From Flavobacteriales bacterium UBA3477 (GTDB lineage Bacteria; Bacteroidota; Bacteroidia; Flavobacteriales; Schleiferiaceae): 64,000 nucleotides of DNA. Shown here piece by piece: positions 7,895 to 16,782 of this stretch; positions within the stretch are counted from its first letter, which is position 1; each line of letters begins with the position of its first letter. Under the pieces are notes generated by a model. That model saw nothing but the letters and a program-made list of their open reading frames with translations, was not told the DNA's origin and did not search any database. Location of the stretch: the NCBI GenBank assembly GCA_002378005.1, contig DFQY01000047.1, positions 1 through 64,000 of the forward strand, given 5' to 3'. Position numbers and translations under genes: made by a program.

Positions 7895-9340
7895 TTGCTT
7901 GCACCCCAGAGTACATATGCCGACCTAAAAGGCTTTTTTCCTTTTGAACCTACCGAAGATCAGGACGGTTTGTTGAGGAAATTGGCCGTTTACCTCAGCA
8001 TACGAAGGGCACTCCCGGAAGTCTTTATCATCAAAGGATATGCCGGTACAGGAAAGACTACTGTGATGCGCAGTGTGGTCGCCGCGCATAAAAAACACAA
8101 GCGCAAAGTAGTGTTGATGGCCCCTACCGGGCGCGCAGCTAAAGTCCTCTCCGGAGCTACTGGATCAAAAGCCCAGACCATCCACCGCACATTGTACCGC
8201 CCACGTGTAGGCAGCGGTGGAACAGCCACCTTTGTTCTAGCCAACAACAATTTAAAAAATACCACCTTCATTGTAGACGAAGCCGGTCTAGTAGGTACTA
8301 CAACTGATTCTACCCTTGGCGGCAATGCCCTGATTGAAGACCTCATCACCTACGTATTTGCGGACCCTTCTAACAACTTGATTCTCGTGGGTGACCCTGC
8401 ACAGCTACCTCCAATCGGTCAGCCCCACAGCCCTGCCCTTTTAACTGACTTCTTCATAAAAAACCTAGGCATTAATGCTACCGGGCACACCTTGAGACAA
8501 GTCGTTCGTCAGGCATTGGATAGTTTTATATTGAAGAATGCCACGGCCCTGCGCAACAGAATTGAAGAGGATAGTTCAGATGATCCTATTATCGAGTCGG
8601 GGGAAGATTTGATTCGTGTGGAGGACGGCTATCAGCTTCAAGAGATTTTCGAAAACCTCTATCACAGCGACGGCAACAATAATACAATGGTCGTGCGCAG
8701 CAACAAGAAAGCCAATCAATACAACCAAGGAATACGCGCCCGCATCAAATTTCAAGAAGATCAGATTGCAGCCGGGGACCAATTCATGGTGGTCAAAAAC
8801 AACTATTTTTGGCTCCCCGAAACAAGTGCAATGGGCTTCATTGCCAATGGAGAAATTGGCACCATCAAAAGCATACGGAACATTCACGAACGCTATGGCT
8901 TGACCTATTGTGAAGCAACCGTTGCCTTCCTCGACTACCCCGAGCAAGAAGCTATAGATGTAATGTGCAACCTCAGCACACTCATGAGTGATGGCCCAGC
9001 CCTGAGCGCTGCCCAAAACAACGCGCTGTACGAGCAAATGAATGTCAAGTACGCCCGATACACCAGCAAAGGACGCCGTTATGAAGCGATCAAGAACGAC
9101 CCCTACTTCAACGCACTTCAAATCAAGTTTAGCTATGTCATCACCTGTCACAAAAGCCAAGGTGGACAGTGGGAAAATGTCGTGATCGAACACCCCTATC
9201 TACCTGATGGTCCTTCTCCTATATATTTCAAATGGCTGTACACTGCCATGACCCGGGCCACGAATAAAGTTTATCTCGTTGGCTTCCCCGAGAATTGGTT
9301 TGGCGCAATATCTTTGGAATCAGAACCCAGGGCTGAATGA
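7895..9340 (+). CDS. RecD/PIF1-like superfamily 1 DNA helicase (AAA family ATPase)
   Basis: 481 residues with a full SF1B set: Walker A GYAGTGKTT near residue 48, Walker B VDEAGLV, motif III VGDPAQLPPIG, motif V VITCHKSQGGQWENVVIE and motif VI LYTAMTRATNKVYLVG. It resembles the helicase part of RecD2 or a stand-alone RecD-like protein without RecBC partners. The start is a TTG at 7895; no in-frame ATG lies near and a -7-like TATTTTTC at 7885-7892 is so close that the transcript may have almost no leader. It is coupled by a 4-base overlap to an acyltransferase and then a nuclease-fold gene. Confidence 0.85.
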   Translation: MLAPQSTYADLKGFFPFEPTEDQDGLLRKLAVYLSIRRALPEVFIIKGYAGTGKTTVMRSVVAAHKKHKRKVVLMAPTGRAAKVLSGATGSKAQTIHRTLYRPRVGSGGTATFVLANNNLKNTTFIVDEAGLVGTTTDSTLGGNALIEDLITYVFADPSNNLILVGDPAQLPPIGQPHSPALLTDFFIKNLGINATGHTLRQVVRQALDSFILKNATALRNRIEEDSSDDPIIESGEDLIRVEDGYQLQEIFENLYHSDGNNNTMVVRSNKKANQYNQGIRARIKFQEDQIAAGDQFMVVKNNYFWLPETSAMGFIANGEIGTIKSIRNIHERYGLTYCEATVAFLDYPEQEAIDVMCNLSTLMSDGPALSAAQNNALYEQMNVKYARYTSKGRRYEAIKNDPYFNALQIKFSYVITCHKSQGGQWENVVIEHPYLPDGPSPIYFKWLYTAMTRATNKVYLVGFPENWFGAISLESEPRAE

Positions 9341-9894
9341 AATACCTCATCGCAAAACTCGTTTTCTGGCTCACCGGCTGGAAGTTAGACGCTACCAAAG
9401 AGCAAATCACTGCGGCACGCAATACCGTAATGATCGCGGCACCGCACACCTCAAATTACGATTTGGTCTTCGCCATGGGCACCTTCTGGCTCATGCGCCT
9501 TCCTGTAAAATTCTTCATCAAAGACTTCTACACGAAGTGGTATTTCTTTGGATTTTTTAAATGGCTTGGAGCTATCGGAGTCGATCGATCAAAGCGAAGC
9601 AACTTAGTCGACTATGCAACTGAATTACTCACAAAGCGCGAAGACATTACCATCATGGTCCCAGCGGAAGGCACAAGAAAAGCCGTAAATAAGTGGAAAA
9701 CCGGCTTTTACCATATTGCGGTAAAATCTGGCAAAAACATAAGTTTAGGGTATTTAGACTACGGCAAGAAGTACGCTGGAATCTTAGATATTATTCCTGC
9801 TGGAGAACAAAAAGCTACCTTTGACCAGATTCAAAATATCTACAAAGACGTAGAGGCGAAATACCCAGAATTGTACAATAAAGTCATTCATTAA
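9337..9894 (+). CDS. PlsC-like acyltransferase family protein
   Basis: 185 residues. It has the acyltransferase H-x4-D motif (APHTSNYD) and a substrate loop PAEGTR, with the reactive residues at normal spacing, so it is expected to be active on a lysophospholipid or similar acceptor. It is shorter than typical PlsC and lacks a clear N-terminal membrane helix beyond FWLTGW. It is sandwiched between a helicase (4-base overlap) and a nuclease-fold gene (1-base overlap), which says little about its substrate. Confidence 0.78.
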   Translation: MKYLIAKLVFWLTGWKLDATKEQITAARNTVMIAAPHTSNYDLVFAMGTFWLMRLPVKFFIKDFYTKWYFFGFFKWLGAIGVDRSKRSNLVDYATELLTKREDITIMVPAEGTRKAVNKWKTGFYHIAVKSGKNISLGYLDYGKKYAGILDIIPAGEQKATFDQIQNIYKDVEAKYPELYNKVIH

Positions 9895-10343
9895 TGGGAG
9901 TGGAACTCAATTTTCCAGCGGAAGCCGCTGCCTTAGTTCGCCACAAACAAGAGGAGGACCAAAACTTGCTTTGGGATCCTTGCCGGAAAAAATGGTTGGT
10001 CGCTACTCCTGAAGAATGGGTTCGCCAACACGCCATATCCTACTTGCACCTCTTGGGATACTCTTTTGCATTGATAGAAACGGAAAGCGGATTGCACACG
10101 GGATTCAAGGAAAAGCGTTCGGACGCTGTAGTATATAAAAACACCGCTCCGTTTATATTGGTAGAATGCAAAGCTCCATCGGTTAAAATTGACCAAAAAG
10201 TATTTAATCAAGCGTTCAACTACAACCAAAGCCTAAAAGCCAAGTACCTGTACCTAACCAATGGCAAACAGCATATTTTCTGGGATGTACTTGCCAATAA
10301 AGCCTTAGAATCTTTGCCTAGCGCAAGCGGTCCAAGCTCTTAA
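9894..10343 (+). CDS. Stand-alone type I restriction enzyme R N-terminal-like (PD-(D/E)xK fold) protein
   Basis: 149 residues matching the HSDR_N_2 domain. The nuclease core is visible: KRSDAVVYKN supplies the Asp, and FILVECKAP supplies E-x-K. No helicase, HsdM or HsdS follows, so this is not a restriction system; single-domain proteins of this type are widespread in Bacteroidota and uncharacterised. It is coupled to the upstream gene (TAATG overlap) and shares an operon with the RecD-like helicase, which makes a DNA-processing role plausible. Its 3' end overlaps the convergent DUF4293 gene by 26 bases. Confidence 0.75.
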   Translation: MGVELNFPAEAAALVRHKQEEDQNLLWDPCRKKWLVATPEEWVRQHAISYLHLLGYSFALIETESGLHTGFKEKRSDAVVYKNTAPFILVECKAPSVKIDQKVFNQAFNYNQSLKAKYLYLTNGKQHIFWDVLANKALESLPSASGPSS

Positions 10344-10713
10344 TCTTCGCTTCATCTTTTTGAATACCACGAGAAGCAAGGAAGGCCAACACTATGTTCA
10401 ACATGGGCACGACAGCTCCATATGCTGCAGATGCTCCTTCCGTAGCAGAAATTTCTTTGATTAAAAGTGCCAACACAATAAGTGAACTCAACATTCCTAA
10501 CCTGACCAAAAGCAACTGAAAGGAACGCTTTTGATACATCAATATAGAACCCGAGAAGGTGGCCATGGACCATCCAAACATGAAGAACACCCACATAGAG
10601 GCTGTCGCTCTAAAAACAGCATCATCCACCATATACATAGGAAGGATAAAAGCAGCTAAGGAACTAAGGATCGCCGCAGCGAAAAGATAGAGTGTTTGAA
10701 TGCGTTGAATCAT
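10318..10713 (-). CDS. DUF4293 family membrane protein
   Basis: 131 residues with four predicted membrane helices and the family start MIQRIQTLYL and end KDEAKIKSLDRLR. DUF4293 genes sit divergently from rho in many Bacteroidota, as here, but the function is unknown. Its promoter region overlaps that of rho. Confidence 0.8.
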   Translation of the reverse strand: MIQRIQTLYLFAAAILSSLAAFILPMYMVDDAVFRATASMWVFFMFGWSMATFSGSILMYQKRSFQLLLVRLGMLSSLIVLALLIKEISATEGASAAYGAVVPMLNIVLAFLASRGIQKDEAKIKSLDRLR

Positions 10714-10757
10714 GGACCAATTTTAAGGCAAAGTTCAAAAAAAATTGGGCCCAAACC

Positions 10758-10787
10758 TTTGAATACTGCGAAAACTCCCTATTATTG
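10758..10787 (+). promoter_or_regulatory. Candidate rho promoter
   Basis: TTTG at 10758-10761 and TATTATTG at 10780-10787 are separated by 18 bases, close to the Bacteroidota -33/-7 layout with one mismatch in the -7 box. It predicts a leader of about 60 bases. Confidence 0.45.
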
Positions 10788-10793
10788 TGCTGT

Positions 10794-10829
10794 AGAGGTC
10801 CGACAGTAGGCCCATTTCCTACGCCCTCT
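10794..10829 (+). other. Nested hairpin in the predicted rho leader
   Basis: GTAGG (10806-10810) pairs with CCTAC (10818-10822) around a 7-base loop. AGAGG (10794-10798) pairs with CCTCT (10825-10829) outside it. No T tract follows. It could act in the autoregulation known for rho in other bacteria, which is inference. Confidence 0.35.
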
Positions 10830-10853
10830 TCTTTATACTATCCCATTACAGAC

Positions 10854-12287
10854 ATGTTGACTGAAAACGATTTGCGGGCACGCAAGTTGCCCGAACTGAA
10901 AGACTTAGGTGCATCTTTAAGTATTCCGAAAGCGAAATACATGAAAAAGGAGGAGCTCGTTGCCGCCATTTTAATGGTAACTGGCAAGGGAGCACCAAAG
11001 CAGGAAACTGCCACTGAAAAAGCGTCAGAAGCTAAGCCTGAAAGACCTCAAAAAGCGATATCAGAGCAGAACAACGACGATCAAAACCAACGTCGCGAGC
11101 GCAATCCTAAGCAACAAAACAACGGCAATAACAATAACCATCGTGATCGTAGACGCCCGAAAGAATTTCATTTCGAAGGCATCATCGCAAACGAAGGAGT
11201 ATTGGAAATCATGCCGGACGGATACGGATTCCTTCGCAGTTCAGATTTCAATTACCTGAACTCACCGGATGATATCTACGTAAGCCAAAACCAGATCCGC
11301 AGCATGGGTCTGAAGACTGGGGACACGGTTAGCGGCGAGGTACGCCCGCCGAGAGAAGGTGAAAAGTATTTCCCACTGGTGAAGGTGAACAGCATCAACG
11401 GTCGTACACCCGAATATGTACGTGACCGCGTTGCATTCGAGCATTTGACTCCATTATTCCCAGACGAGAAGTTTGATATTACCTCACGACGCAGCACGGA
11501 TTCGACACGAATCATTGACCTATTTTCGCCAATTGGTAAAGGACAGCGTGGATTGTTAGTAGCACAACCAAAAACCGGTAAAACTACCTTGATGAAAGAG
11601 GTGGCCAATGCCATTGCAGCAAACCACCCTGAAGCCTATATGATTGTATTGCTCATCGACGAGCGCCCGGAAGAGGTGACCGACATGAGCCGCAGCGTAA
11701 ATGCAGAAGTTGTTGCTTCGACCTTTGATGAGCCGGCCGAACACCACGTGAAAGTCGCCAATATTGTATTGGAAAAGGCCAAGCGCATGGTGGAATGTGG
11801 CCACGATGTGGTCATCATGCTAGATTCTATCACACGTCTTGCACGTGCCTACAATACGGTGAGTCCTGCCTCAGGCAAGATCCTTTCTGGGGGTGTTGAC
11901 GCCAATGCCCTGCAGAAACCAAAACGATTCTTTGGAGCCGCACGTAATATTGAAGGTGGCGGTTCATTGACCATTCTCGCCACTGCATTAATTGATACAG
12001 GTTCGAAAATGGACGAGGTGATCTTCGAAGAATTCAAGGGTACGGGGAACATGGAAATGCAATTGGATCGTCGTATTGCGAACCGTCGTATTTGGCCGGC
12101 CATCAACCTCATCGAAAGCGGCACTCGTAAAGAGGATTTGCTCTTGTCGCCTGATGTACTACAACGCATGTGGATCATGAGAAAGTACTTAGCGGATATG
12201 ACACCAATAGAAGCGATGGAATTCCTCAGTGACCGAATTCGAAAGACAAAAGACAATGCTGAATTCTTGATCAGCATGAATGGATAA
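10854..12287 (+). CDS. rho: Transcription termination factor Rho with a disordered N/Q-rich insert
   Basis: 477 residues from the ATG giving MLTENDLRAR, the usual Rho start; the open frame reaches further upstream without coding sense. An N-terminal helical domain (1-45) is followed by a disordered, charged linker at about 47-105, rich in Q, N and R (for example QQNNGNNNN). Then come the cold-shock-like RNA-binding domain (EGVLEIMPDGYGFLRS), the Walker A loop AQPKTGKTT, the Walker B VVIMLDSITR, and the R loop and Q loop regions. It terminates untranslated transcripts as a ring hexamer. A strong terminator follows directly. Confidence 0.96.
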   Translation: MLTENDLRARKLPELKDLGASLSIPKAKYMKKEELVAAILMVTGKGAPKQETATEKASEAKPERPQKAISEQNNDDQNQRRERNPKQQNNGNNNNHRDRRRPKEFHFEGIIANEGVLEIMPDGYGFLRSSDFNYLNSPDDIYVSQNQIRSMGLKTGDTVSGEVRPPREGEKYFPLVKVNSINGRTPEYVRDRVAFEHLTPLFPDEKFDITSRRSTDSTRIIDLFSPIGKGQRGLLVAQPKTGKTTLMKEVANAIAANHPEAYMIVLLIDERPEEVTDMSRSVNAEVVASTFDEPAEHHVKVANIVLEKAKRMVECGHDVVIMLDSITRLARAYNTVSPASGKILSGGVDANALQKPKRFFGAARNIEGGGSLTILATALIDTGSKMDEVIFEEFKGTGNMEMQLDRRIANRRIWPAINLIESGTRKEDLLLSPDVLQRMWIMRKYLADMTPIEAMEFLSDRIRKTKDNAEFLISMNG

Positions 12288-12288
12288 A

Positions 12289-12318
12289 AAAAGCCCGCTC
12301 GATGAGCGGGCTTTTTTT
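12289..12318. terminator. Bidirectional rho-independent terminator between rho and the ABC exporter
   Basis: AGCCCGCTC (12292-12300) and GAGCGGGCT (12304-12312) form a 9-pair stem with a GAT loop, flanked by A7 and T7. It can end rho on the plus strand and the exporter gene on the minus strand. Confidence 0.93.
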
Positions 12319-14071
12319 ATTCTGCAGCTGTGAATTGCTTCTCGTACAAGTTGAAATAAGCTCCTTGCTTTTCGAGAAGTTCGGCGTGATTGCCTTCTTC
12401 AATAACCTTTCCTTGATCCAACAGAATGATCTTGTCTGCATGCTGAATGGTCGATAATCGGTGTGCGATAATGATGGATGTGCGGTCCTGGGTTAGTGCG
12501 ATGAGCGCATTTTGGATGAGCTCTTCTGTATGAGAATCGATACTCGAGGTGGCCTCGTCAAGGATGAGGACCTTAGGATCCGTAATATAAGCGCGCAAGA
12601 AGGCTAAGAGTTGGCGTTGTCCGGCACTAAGCACCCCTCCGCGTTCGCGCACATTGTAATCCAAACCATCTGGGAGCTCCTCTAAAAATGATTTAATACC
12701 TATGCGCTCCGCTGCCGCCCAGATTTCCTGGTCTGAAATATTATTACCCATTACAATGTTTGAACGCACCGTATCTGAAAAGAGGAAAACGTCTTGAAGT
12801 ACAAGGGCCATTTGAGTTCTTAAATAATGCGTGTCCAATTCCTTTAAAGAGCACCCATCAATCTTTACATCCCCGCTTTCATAGGGGTAGAAACCCATTA
12901 AAACACTAATAATAGTGCTCTTTCCTGCTCCCGTGGCACCAACGATCGCCACGGTCTCTCCCTTGGCAGCCTCGAACGAAACCCCCTTCAAAATAGGTTC
13001 ATTAGGAATGTATTGGAACGCAACATTTTCCAAAGAGATAGTCCCTTCTAAGTCAATCTGGCGCTGGCCCTTGGGCTCTAATTCATGGTCGCTGTCGAGC
13101 AGCTTTAACACCCGTTCCGAAGCTACCATACCCATTTGCAAGGTGTTGAAACGGTCGGCCAATTGCCTTAGCGGTCGGAACAACATTCCAATGAAGATGA
13201 TGATGGCCGTGAGCTCACCGACGGTCACGTCGCCGCCTTGCGCAGCATTCATACCGCCATACCATACACCGAGACCTATAGAAATAGCACTAAGGACTTC
13301 AATGATGGGGAAGAAAAGGGCATAATAGAAGATGCTCTTAATGTTGGCGTCGCGGTGTCGGGCATTGATGGTTTCAAACTTGCCCATTTCTTGAGCTTCA
13401 CGTCCAAAGGCTTGTACGATGGCCATCCCTCCAAGGTGTTCTTGCACGAAAGTATTGAGGTTACTCACTTCATTACGCACGGCTTGGAAGGCTCCCTTGA
13501 TACCGCGTTGGAACCAACGGGTTGCGATAAATAGCACAGGGATCACGCTGAGGCTGATGAGCACGAGCATTGGGTTGAAGAAGAAGAACATGGCAAAAAG
13601 CATCACCGCGATGCGGAACAGGTCGCCAAAGATGACGAGAATTCCTTCGGAGAATACTTGTGCTATGGTTTCGATGTCGGAGACGACGCGAGTGACTAAT
13701 TGGCCCACTGGACTTCTATCATAAAATCCTAGACGGAAATTTTGCAGCTTATTGTAGAGTTCGATACGAATGTCTTTAATGATGCTCTGTCCGAGCCAAT
13801 TGGCCGCATACATAAATGCAAAGGATCCAATGCTTTCAATGAGCAACAGACCGATAAGCCATAGCATGAGGTTTACGAGGAGCTCAGGATCGTTTCTAAG
13901 GATGGCGTCGTCAATGACCTGGCGCGTTAAAATAGGGCGGGCTGTTCCAATGGCCCCTAAGGAGATTGTCAGTACGACCGAGGATATAAAGAGTACTCGG
14001 TAAGGCTTTGCATAGCCTAATACCTTGAGGAACAACTTAAAATCGAATGCGTTACCGCTTACGTTTGACAT
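12317..14071 (-). CDS. MsbA-like ABC exporter, membrane and ATPase domains fused
   Basis: 584-residue half-transporter. Residues 1-320 form a six-helix type 1 exporter domain; the nucleotide-binding domain carries Walker A GATGAGKST, the LSAGQRQL signature, Walker B VLILDEATSSID and the switch AHRLST. It works as a homodimer and probably exports a lipid or drug; lipid A flipping by MsbA cannot be told from other roles by sequence alone. Its ATG directly abuts the truA stop codon (TAGATG), so the two genes are coupled. Confidence 0.88.
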   Translation of the reverse strand: MSNVSGNAFDFKLFLKVLGYAKPYRVLFISSVVLTISLGAIGTARPILTRQVIDDAILRNDPELLVNLMLWLIGLLLIESIGSFAFMYAANWLGQSIIKDIRIELYNKLQNFRLGFYDRSPVGQLVTRVVSDIETIAQVFSEGILVIFGDLFRIAVMLFAMFFFFNPMLVLISLSVIPVLFIATRWFQRGIKGAFQAVRNEVSNLNTFVQEHLGGMAIVQAFGREAQEMGKFETINARHRDANIKSIFYYALFFPIIEVLSAISIGLGVWYGGMNAAQGGDVTVGELTAIIIFIGMLFRPLRQLADRFNTLQMGMVASERVLKLLDSDHELEPKGQRQIDLEGTISLENVAFQYIPNEPILKGVSFEAAKGETVAIVGATGAGKSTIISVLMGFYPYESGDVKIDGCSLKELDTHYLRTQMALVLQDVFLFSDTVRSNIVMGNNISDQEIWAAAERIGIKSFLEELPDGLDYNVRERGGVLSAGQRQLLAFLRAYITDPKVLILDEATSSIDSHTEELIQNALIALTQDRTSIIIAHRLSTIQHADKIILLDQGKVIEEGNHAELLEKQGAYFNLYEKQFTAAE

Positions 14072-14824
14072 CTAGAAATGGGGATACATTACTTGTGATA
14101 GATATAACCCGTGGGCAGGTGCACTGGTTCCCATGGCACCACGATTTTTTGCTTGAAGACGAGTCAAGAACTCTTCTTGCGTCCATTTTCCGCGACCTAC
14201 TTCGACCAAACTGCCGACGATGGCGCGTACCATGTTGCGGAGGAATCTATCCGCGGTAATGTGAAACACCCAATGGTCGCCTTTTTCTTCCCAACGGGCC
14301 TCGCGTACATCACAGAAAGTAGTTTTATTGTCCGAGCCGTTTTTACAAAACGAGGCGAAATCCGACTCTTCCAAGAGTAACGCGGCACAAGCGTTCATTG
14401 CTTCAAAGTGCAATTTTTCATTAATGTTCCAAGCCCAATCGCGCAAAAAAGGATTACCGCCCTCCACGAGTTTGTACTCATAACTGCGGCTCGTCGCTAA
14501 AAACCTCGCATGCCAGTCCTCACTGACTTCCTTAGCCTCGTGAATACGTATGGCCGGATCTAAAAAGCGATTCAATCTGTGTACCAAGTGTGCATGATCC
14601 ATCCCAGCAGCAGCAGCTACAGATGGATCCCAATCAAAGTGCGCAAACATCTCTGTCGCATGGACTCCAGTATCCGTGCGTCCTGCCCCAACAGTATTGA
14701 TTTCTTGTCCTAAAAGTTTGGAAAGCGCGTCATTGAGATCGCCTTGAACAGTTCTATCCTCGGACTGGACTTGCCAACCGCAAAAAGGCGTGCCGTCAAA
14801 GGCAAGTTTCAAGACTGTGCGCAT
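14072..14824 (-). CDS. truA: tRNA pseudouridine(38-40) synthase TruA
   Basis: 250 residues. Typical TruA start MRTVLKLAFDGTPFCGWQ, the catalytic Asp in AGRTDTGVHA, and the C-terminal FLRNMVRAIVGSLVEVGRGKW. It isomerises uridines at positions 38-40 of the tRNA anticodon arm. The start is set at 14824 because it matches the family and leaves about 19 bases after the predicted start of transcription; an ATG at 14839 (adding MNSKV) is the alternative. The longer open frame crosses the divergent phosphoesterase gene and is not real. Confidence 0.94.
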   Translation of the reverse strand: MRTVLKLAFDGTPFCGWQVQSEDRTVQGDLNDALSKLLGQEINTVGAGRTDTGVHATEMFAHFDWDPSVAAAAGMDHAHLVHRLNRFLDPAIRIHEAKEVSEDWHARFLATSRSYEYKLVEGGNPFLRDWAWNINEKLHFEAMNACAALLLEESDFASFCKNGSDNKTTFCDVREARWEEKGDHWVFHITADRFLRNMVRAIVGSLVEVGRGKWTQEEFLTRLQAKNRGAMGTSAPAHGLYLSQVMYPHF

Positions 14825-14832
14825 TACTTTTG
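14825..14832 (+). promoter_or_regulatory. Probable -7 element of the phosphoesterase gene
   Basis: TACTTTTG fits TAnnTTTG and lies 31 bases before the ATG at 14864, touching the truA start region. Confidence 0.5.
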
Positions 14833-14848
14833 AGTTCATTGAACGCCT

Positions 14849-14856
14849 CAAAGGTA
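14849..14856 (-). promoter_or_regulatory. Probable -7 element of truA
   Basis: On the minus strand this reads TACCTTTG, a perfect TAnnTTTG match. Together with the phosphoesterase -7 element it makes two interleaved promoters within about 30 bases. Confidence 0.5.
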
Positions 14857-14863
14857 CAACTTG

Positions 14864-15403
14864 ATGCCCGCAAAAAAGACGAAAATCCTGCTCCTGTCCG
14901 ACACACACAACTACATGGACGAGCGCATCTTGGAATTTGCCAAGCAGGCAGATATCGTCATGCATGCCGGAGATATGGGCAGCCACGAATCCATGGATGA
15001 CCTTGAAGCGGCCAGTACCCAACTGGTGGGCGTCTATGGCAATATCGACGACCATATCATGCGGCTTCGCTATCCCTTGCATCAGAAGTTCACCTTAAAT
15101 GGCATAAAGTTCTGGATGACCCACATCGGCGGCTATCCCCCGCGTTATAATCCAAGAATAAGAGAGGAAATTCAAAGAGACCCGCCCGATGTGTTTATTT
15201 GCGGCCATAGCCATATTCTAAAAGTAGTCAATGATAAAAAGCTCCAATGTCTTCACATGAATCCTGGTGCCGCAGGTCAACATGGCTTTCACAAGGTGCG
15301 TACCATGTTGAGATTTGAAGTCGTTCAAGTGGAACCCTCTTCAAAGGGACGTATTGAAAACCTTGAGGTCATTGAATTAGGAAATCGCGGCAGACTCCGT
15401 TAA
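14864..15403 (+). CDS. YfcE/MJ0936-type metallophosphoesterase
   Basis: 179 residues with the calcineurin-like set of metal ligands: LLLSDTHN (D-x-H), HAGDMG, VYGNIDD, THIGGYPP and ICGHSH, then MNPGAAG. Members are small phosphodiesterases of uncertain natural substrate. The start is the ATG at 14864, directly after a TTG that extends the frame by one codon. Its stop TAA is part of the predicted purB -7 element. Confidence 0.88.
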   Translation: MPAKKTKILLLSDTHNYMDERILEFAKQADIVMHAGDMGSHESMDDLEAASTQLVGVYGNIDDHIMRLRYPLHQKFTLNGIKFWMTHIGGYPPRYNPRIREEIQRDPPDVFICGHSHILKVVNDKKLQCLHMNPGAAGQHGFHKVRTMLRFEVVQVEPSSKGRIENLEVIELGNRGRLR

Positions 15404-15408
15404 TTTTG
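15401..15408 (+). promoter_or_regulatory. Probable -7 element of purB
   Basis: TAATTTTG fits TAnnTTTG and overlaps the stop codon of the upstream gene. It lies 20 bases before the purB ATG. Confidence 0.5.
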
Positions 15409-15427
15409 CGCTTTAACGGATTCACTA

Positions 15428-16777
15428 ATGTCTACAGCTTTACATGCCATCACTCCTGTTGATGGTCGTTATGCTTCAAAAACAGAAGCCCTCTCTCAGT
15501 ATTTTTCGGAATATGCGCTGATTAAGTATCGCGTGCGTGTAGAAATCGAATACTTCATCGCCTTGTGCGAGAGTGATTTGCCACAGCTTAAGGGGGTAAG
15601 CGGGGACCAATTCCCTGCGCTCCGCGCTATTTATCAAAACTTCAGCACGGAGGATGCACAAAAGATTAAAGACATCGAGAAAGTCACCAATCACGATGTA
15701 AAAGCGGTCGAATACTTCATCAAAGAAGCTTTCGAAAACATGGGTCTTTCTAGCTACCAAGAGTTTATTCACTTTGGTCTGACCTCACAGGACATCAACA
15801 ATACCTCAGTCCCCCTTTCTATTAAAGAGGCATTGGAGGACATCTTGTACCCACAACTAGAGGAACTAATCGAAGCCATAGATGGCCATGCTACTGCTTG
15901 GGACCACATTTCATTGCTAGCACGCACACACGGGCAGCCAGCCTCTCCTACTACTCTAGGCAAGGAATTCAAGGTGTTCACTGCTCGTTTACGCGGCCAA
16001 CTGGCCCAATTAAAAGCAGTACCTCACAGCGCAAAATTTGGTGGTGCCACAGGAAACTTCAATGCTCATACGGTTGCTTATCCAGGTCAAGATTGGCATA
16101 ACTGGGGGGATCAGTTCGTAGCCAAGCACCTTGGACTTACACGAAGCTACCCCACCACTCAGATTGAACATTACGATAACCTAGCCGCACAGTTTGATGC
16201 GCTGAAACGAATCGACAACATCTTTATCGATTTCTGTCGCGACGTATGGACCTATGTGAGCATGGACTACTTCAAGCAGAAAATCAAAGCAGGAGAAGTT
16301 GGTTCCTCCGCAATGCCACACAAGGTCAACCCTATTGATTTCGAAAATGCGGAAGGAAACCTCGGAATTGCGAATGCTTTGTTTGAGCATTTAGCTGGGA
16401 AACTGCCTATTTCTCGTTTGCAACGTGATTTGACGGATTCTACTGTACTTAGAAATGTAGGCGTTCCATTCGGTCACTTGTTGATTGCCATTGCAAGCAT
16501 GAACAAAGGCCTTGGCAAACTCTTGGTTAACGAAGCGAAGATTGCCTCAGATTTGGAAGCAAATTGGGCCGTAGTAGCGGAAGCTATTCAGAACATTTTG
16601 CGCCGCGAAGGCTATCCAAAACCTTATGAGGCATTGAAGGCATTGACCCGTACAAATAATGCGATCACTGCGCAGAGTATCGCCGAATTTATTGATACCT
16701 TAGAGGTAGATGACCAAACTAAGGCTGAGCTGAAAAACATTACCCCAAGTAATTACATCGGTCAAGCCAAGCGTTAA
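15428..16777 (+). CDS. purB: Adenylosuccinate lyase
   Basis: 449 residues of the fumarase/aspartase superfamily. It acts twice in purine synthesis, cleaving SAICAR and adenylosuccinate to release fumarate. The signature loop GSSAMPHKVNPIDFENAEGN is present with the catalytic Ser, as are TSQDINNT and ARTHGQPASPTTLGKE with the catalytic His. The form (MPHKVNP, length about 450) is the E. coli type. A small OB-fold gene follows after 5 bases. Confidence 0.95.
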   Translation: MSTALHAITPVDGRYASKTEALSQYFSEYALIKYRVRVEIEYFIALCESDLPQLKGVSGDQFPALRAIYQNFSTEDAQKIKDIEKVTNHDVKAVEYFIKEAFENMGLSSYQEFIHFGLTSQDINNTSVPLSIKEALEDILYPQLEELIEAIDGHATAWDHISLLARTHGQPASPTTLGKEFKVFTARLRGQLAQLKAVPHSAKFGGATGNFNAHTVAYPGQDWHNWGDQFVAKHLGLTRSYPTTQIEHYDNLAAQFDALKRIDNIFIDFCRDVWTYVSMDYFKQKIKAGEVGSSAMPHKVNPIDFENAEGNLGIANALFEHLAGKLPISRLQRDLTDSTVLRNVGVPFGHLLIAIASMNKGLGKLLVNEAKIASDLEANWAVVAEAIQNILRREGYPKPYEALKALTRTNNAITAQSIAEFIDTLEVDDQTKAELKNITPSNYIGQAKR

Positions 16778-16782
16778 ACCAA

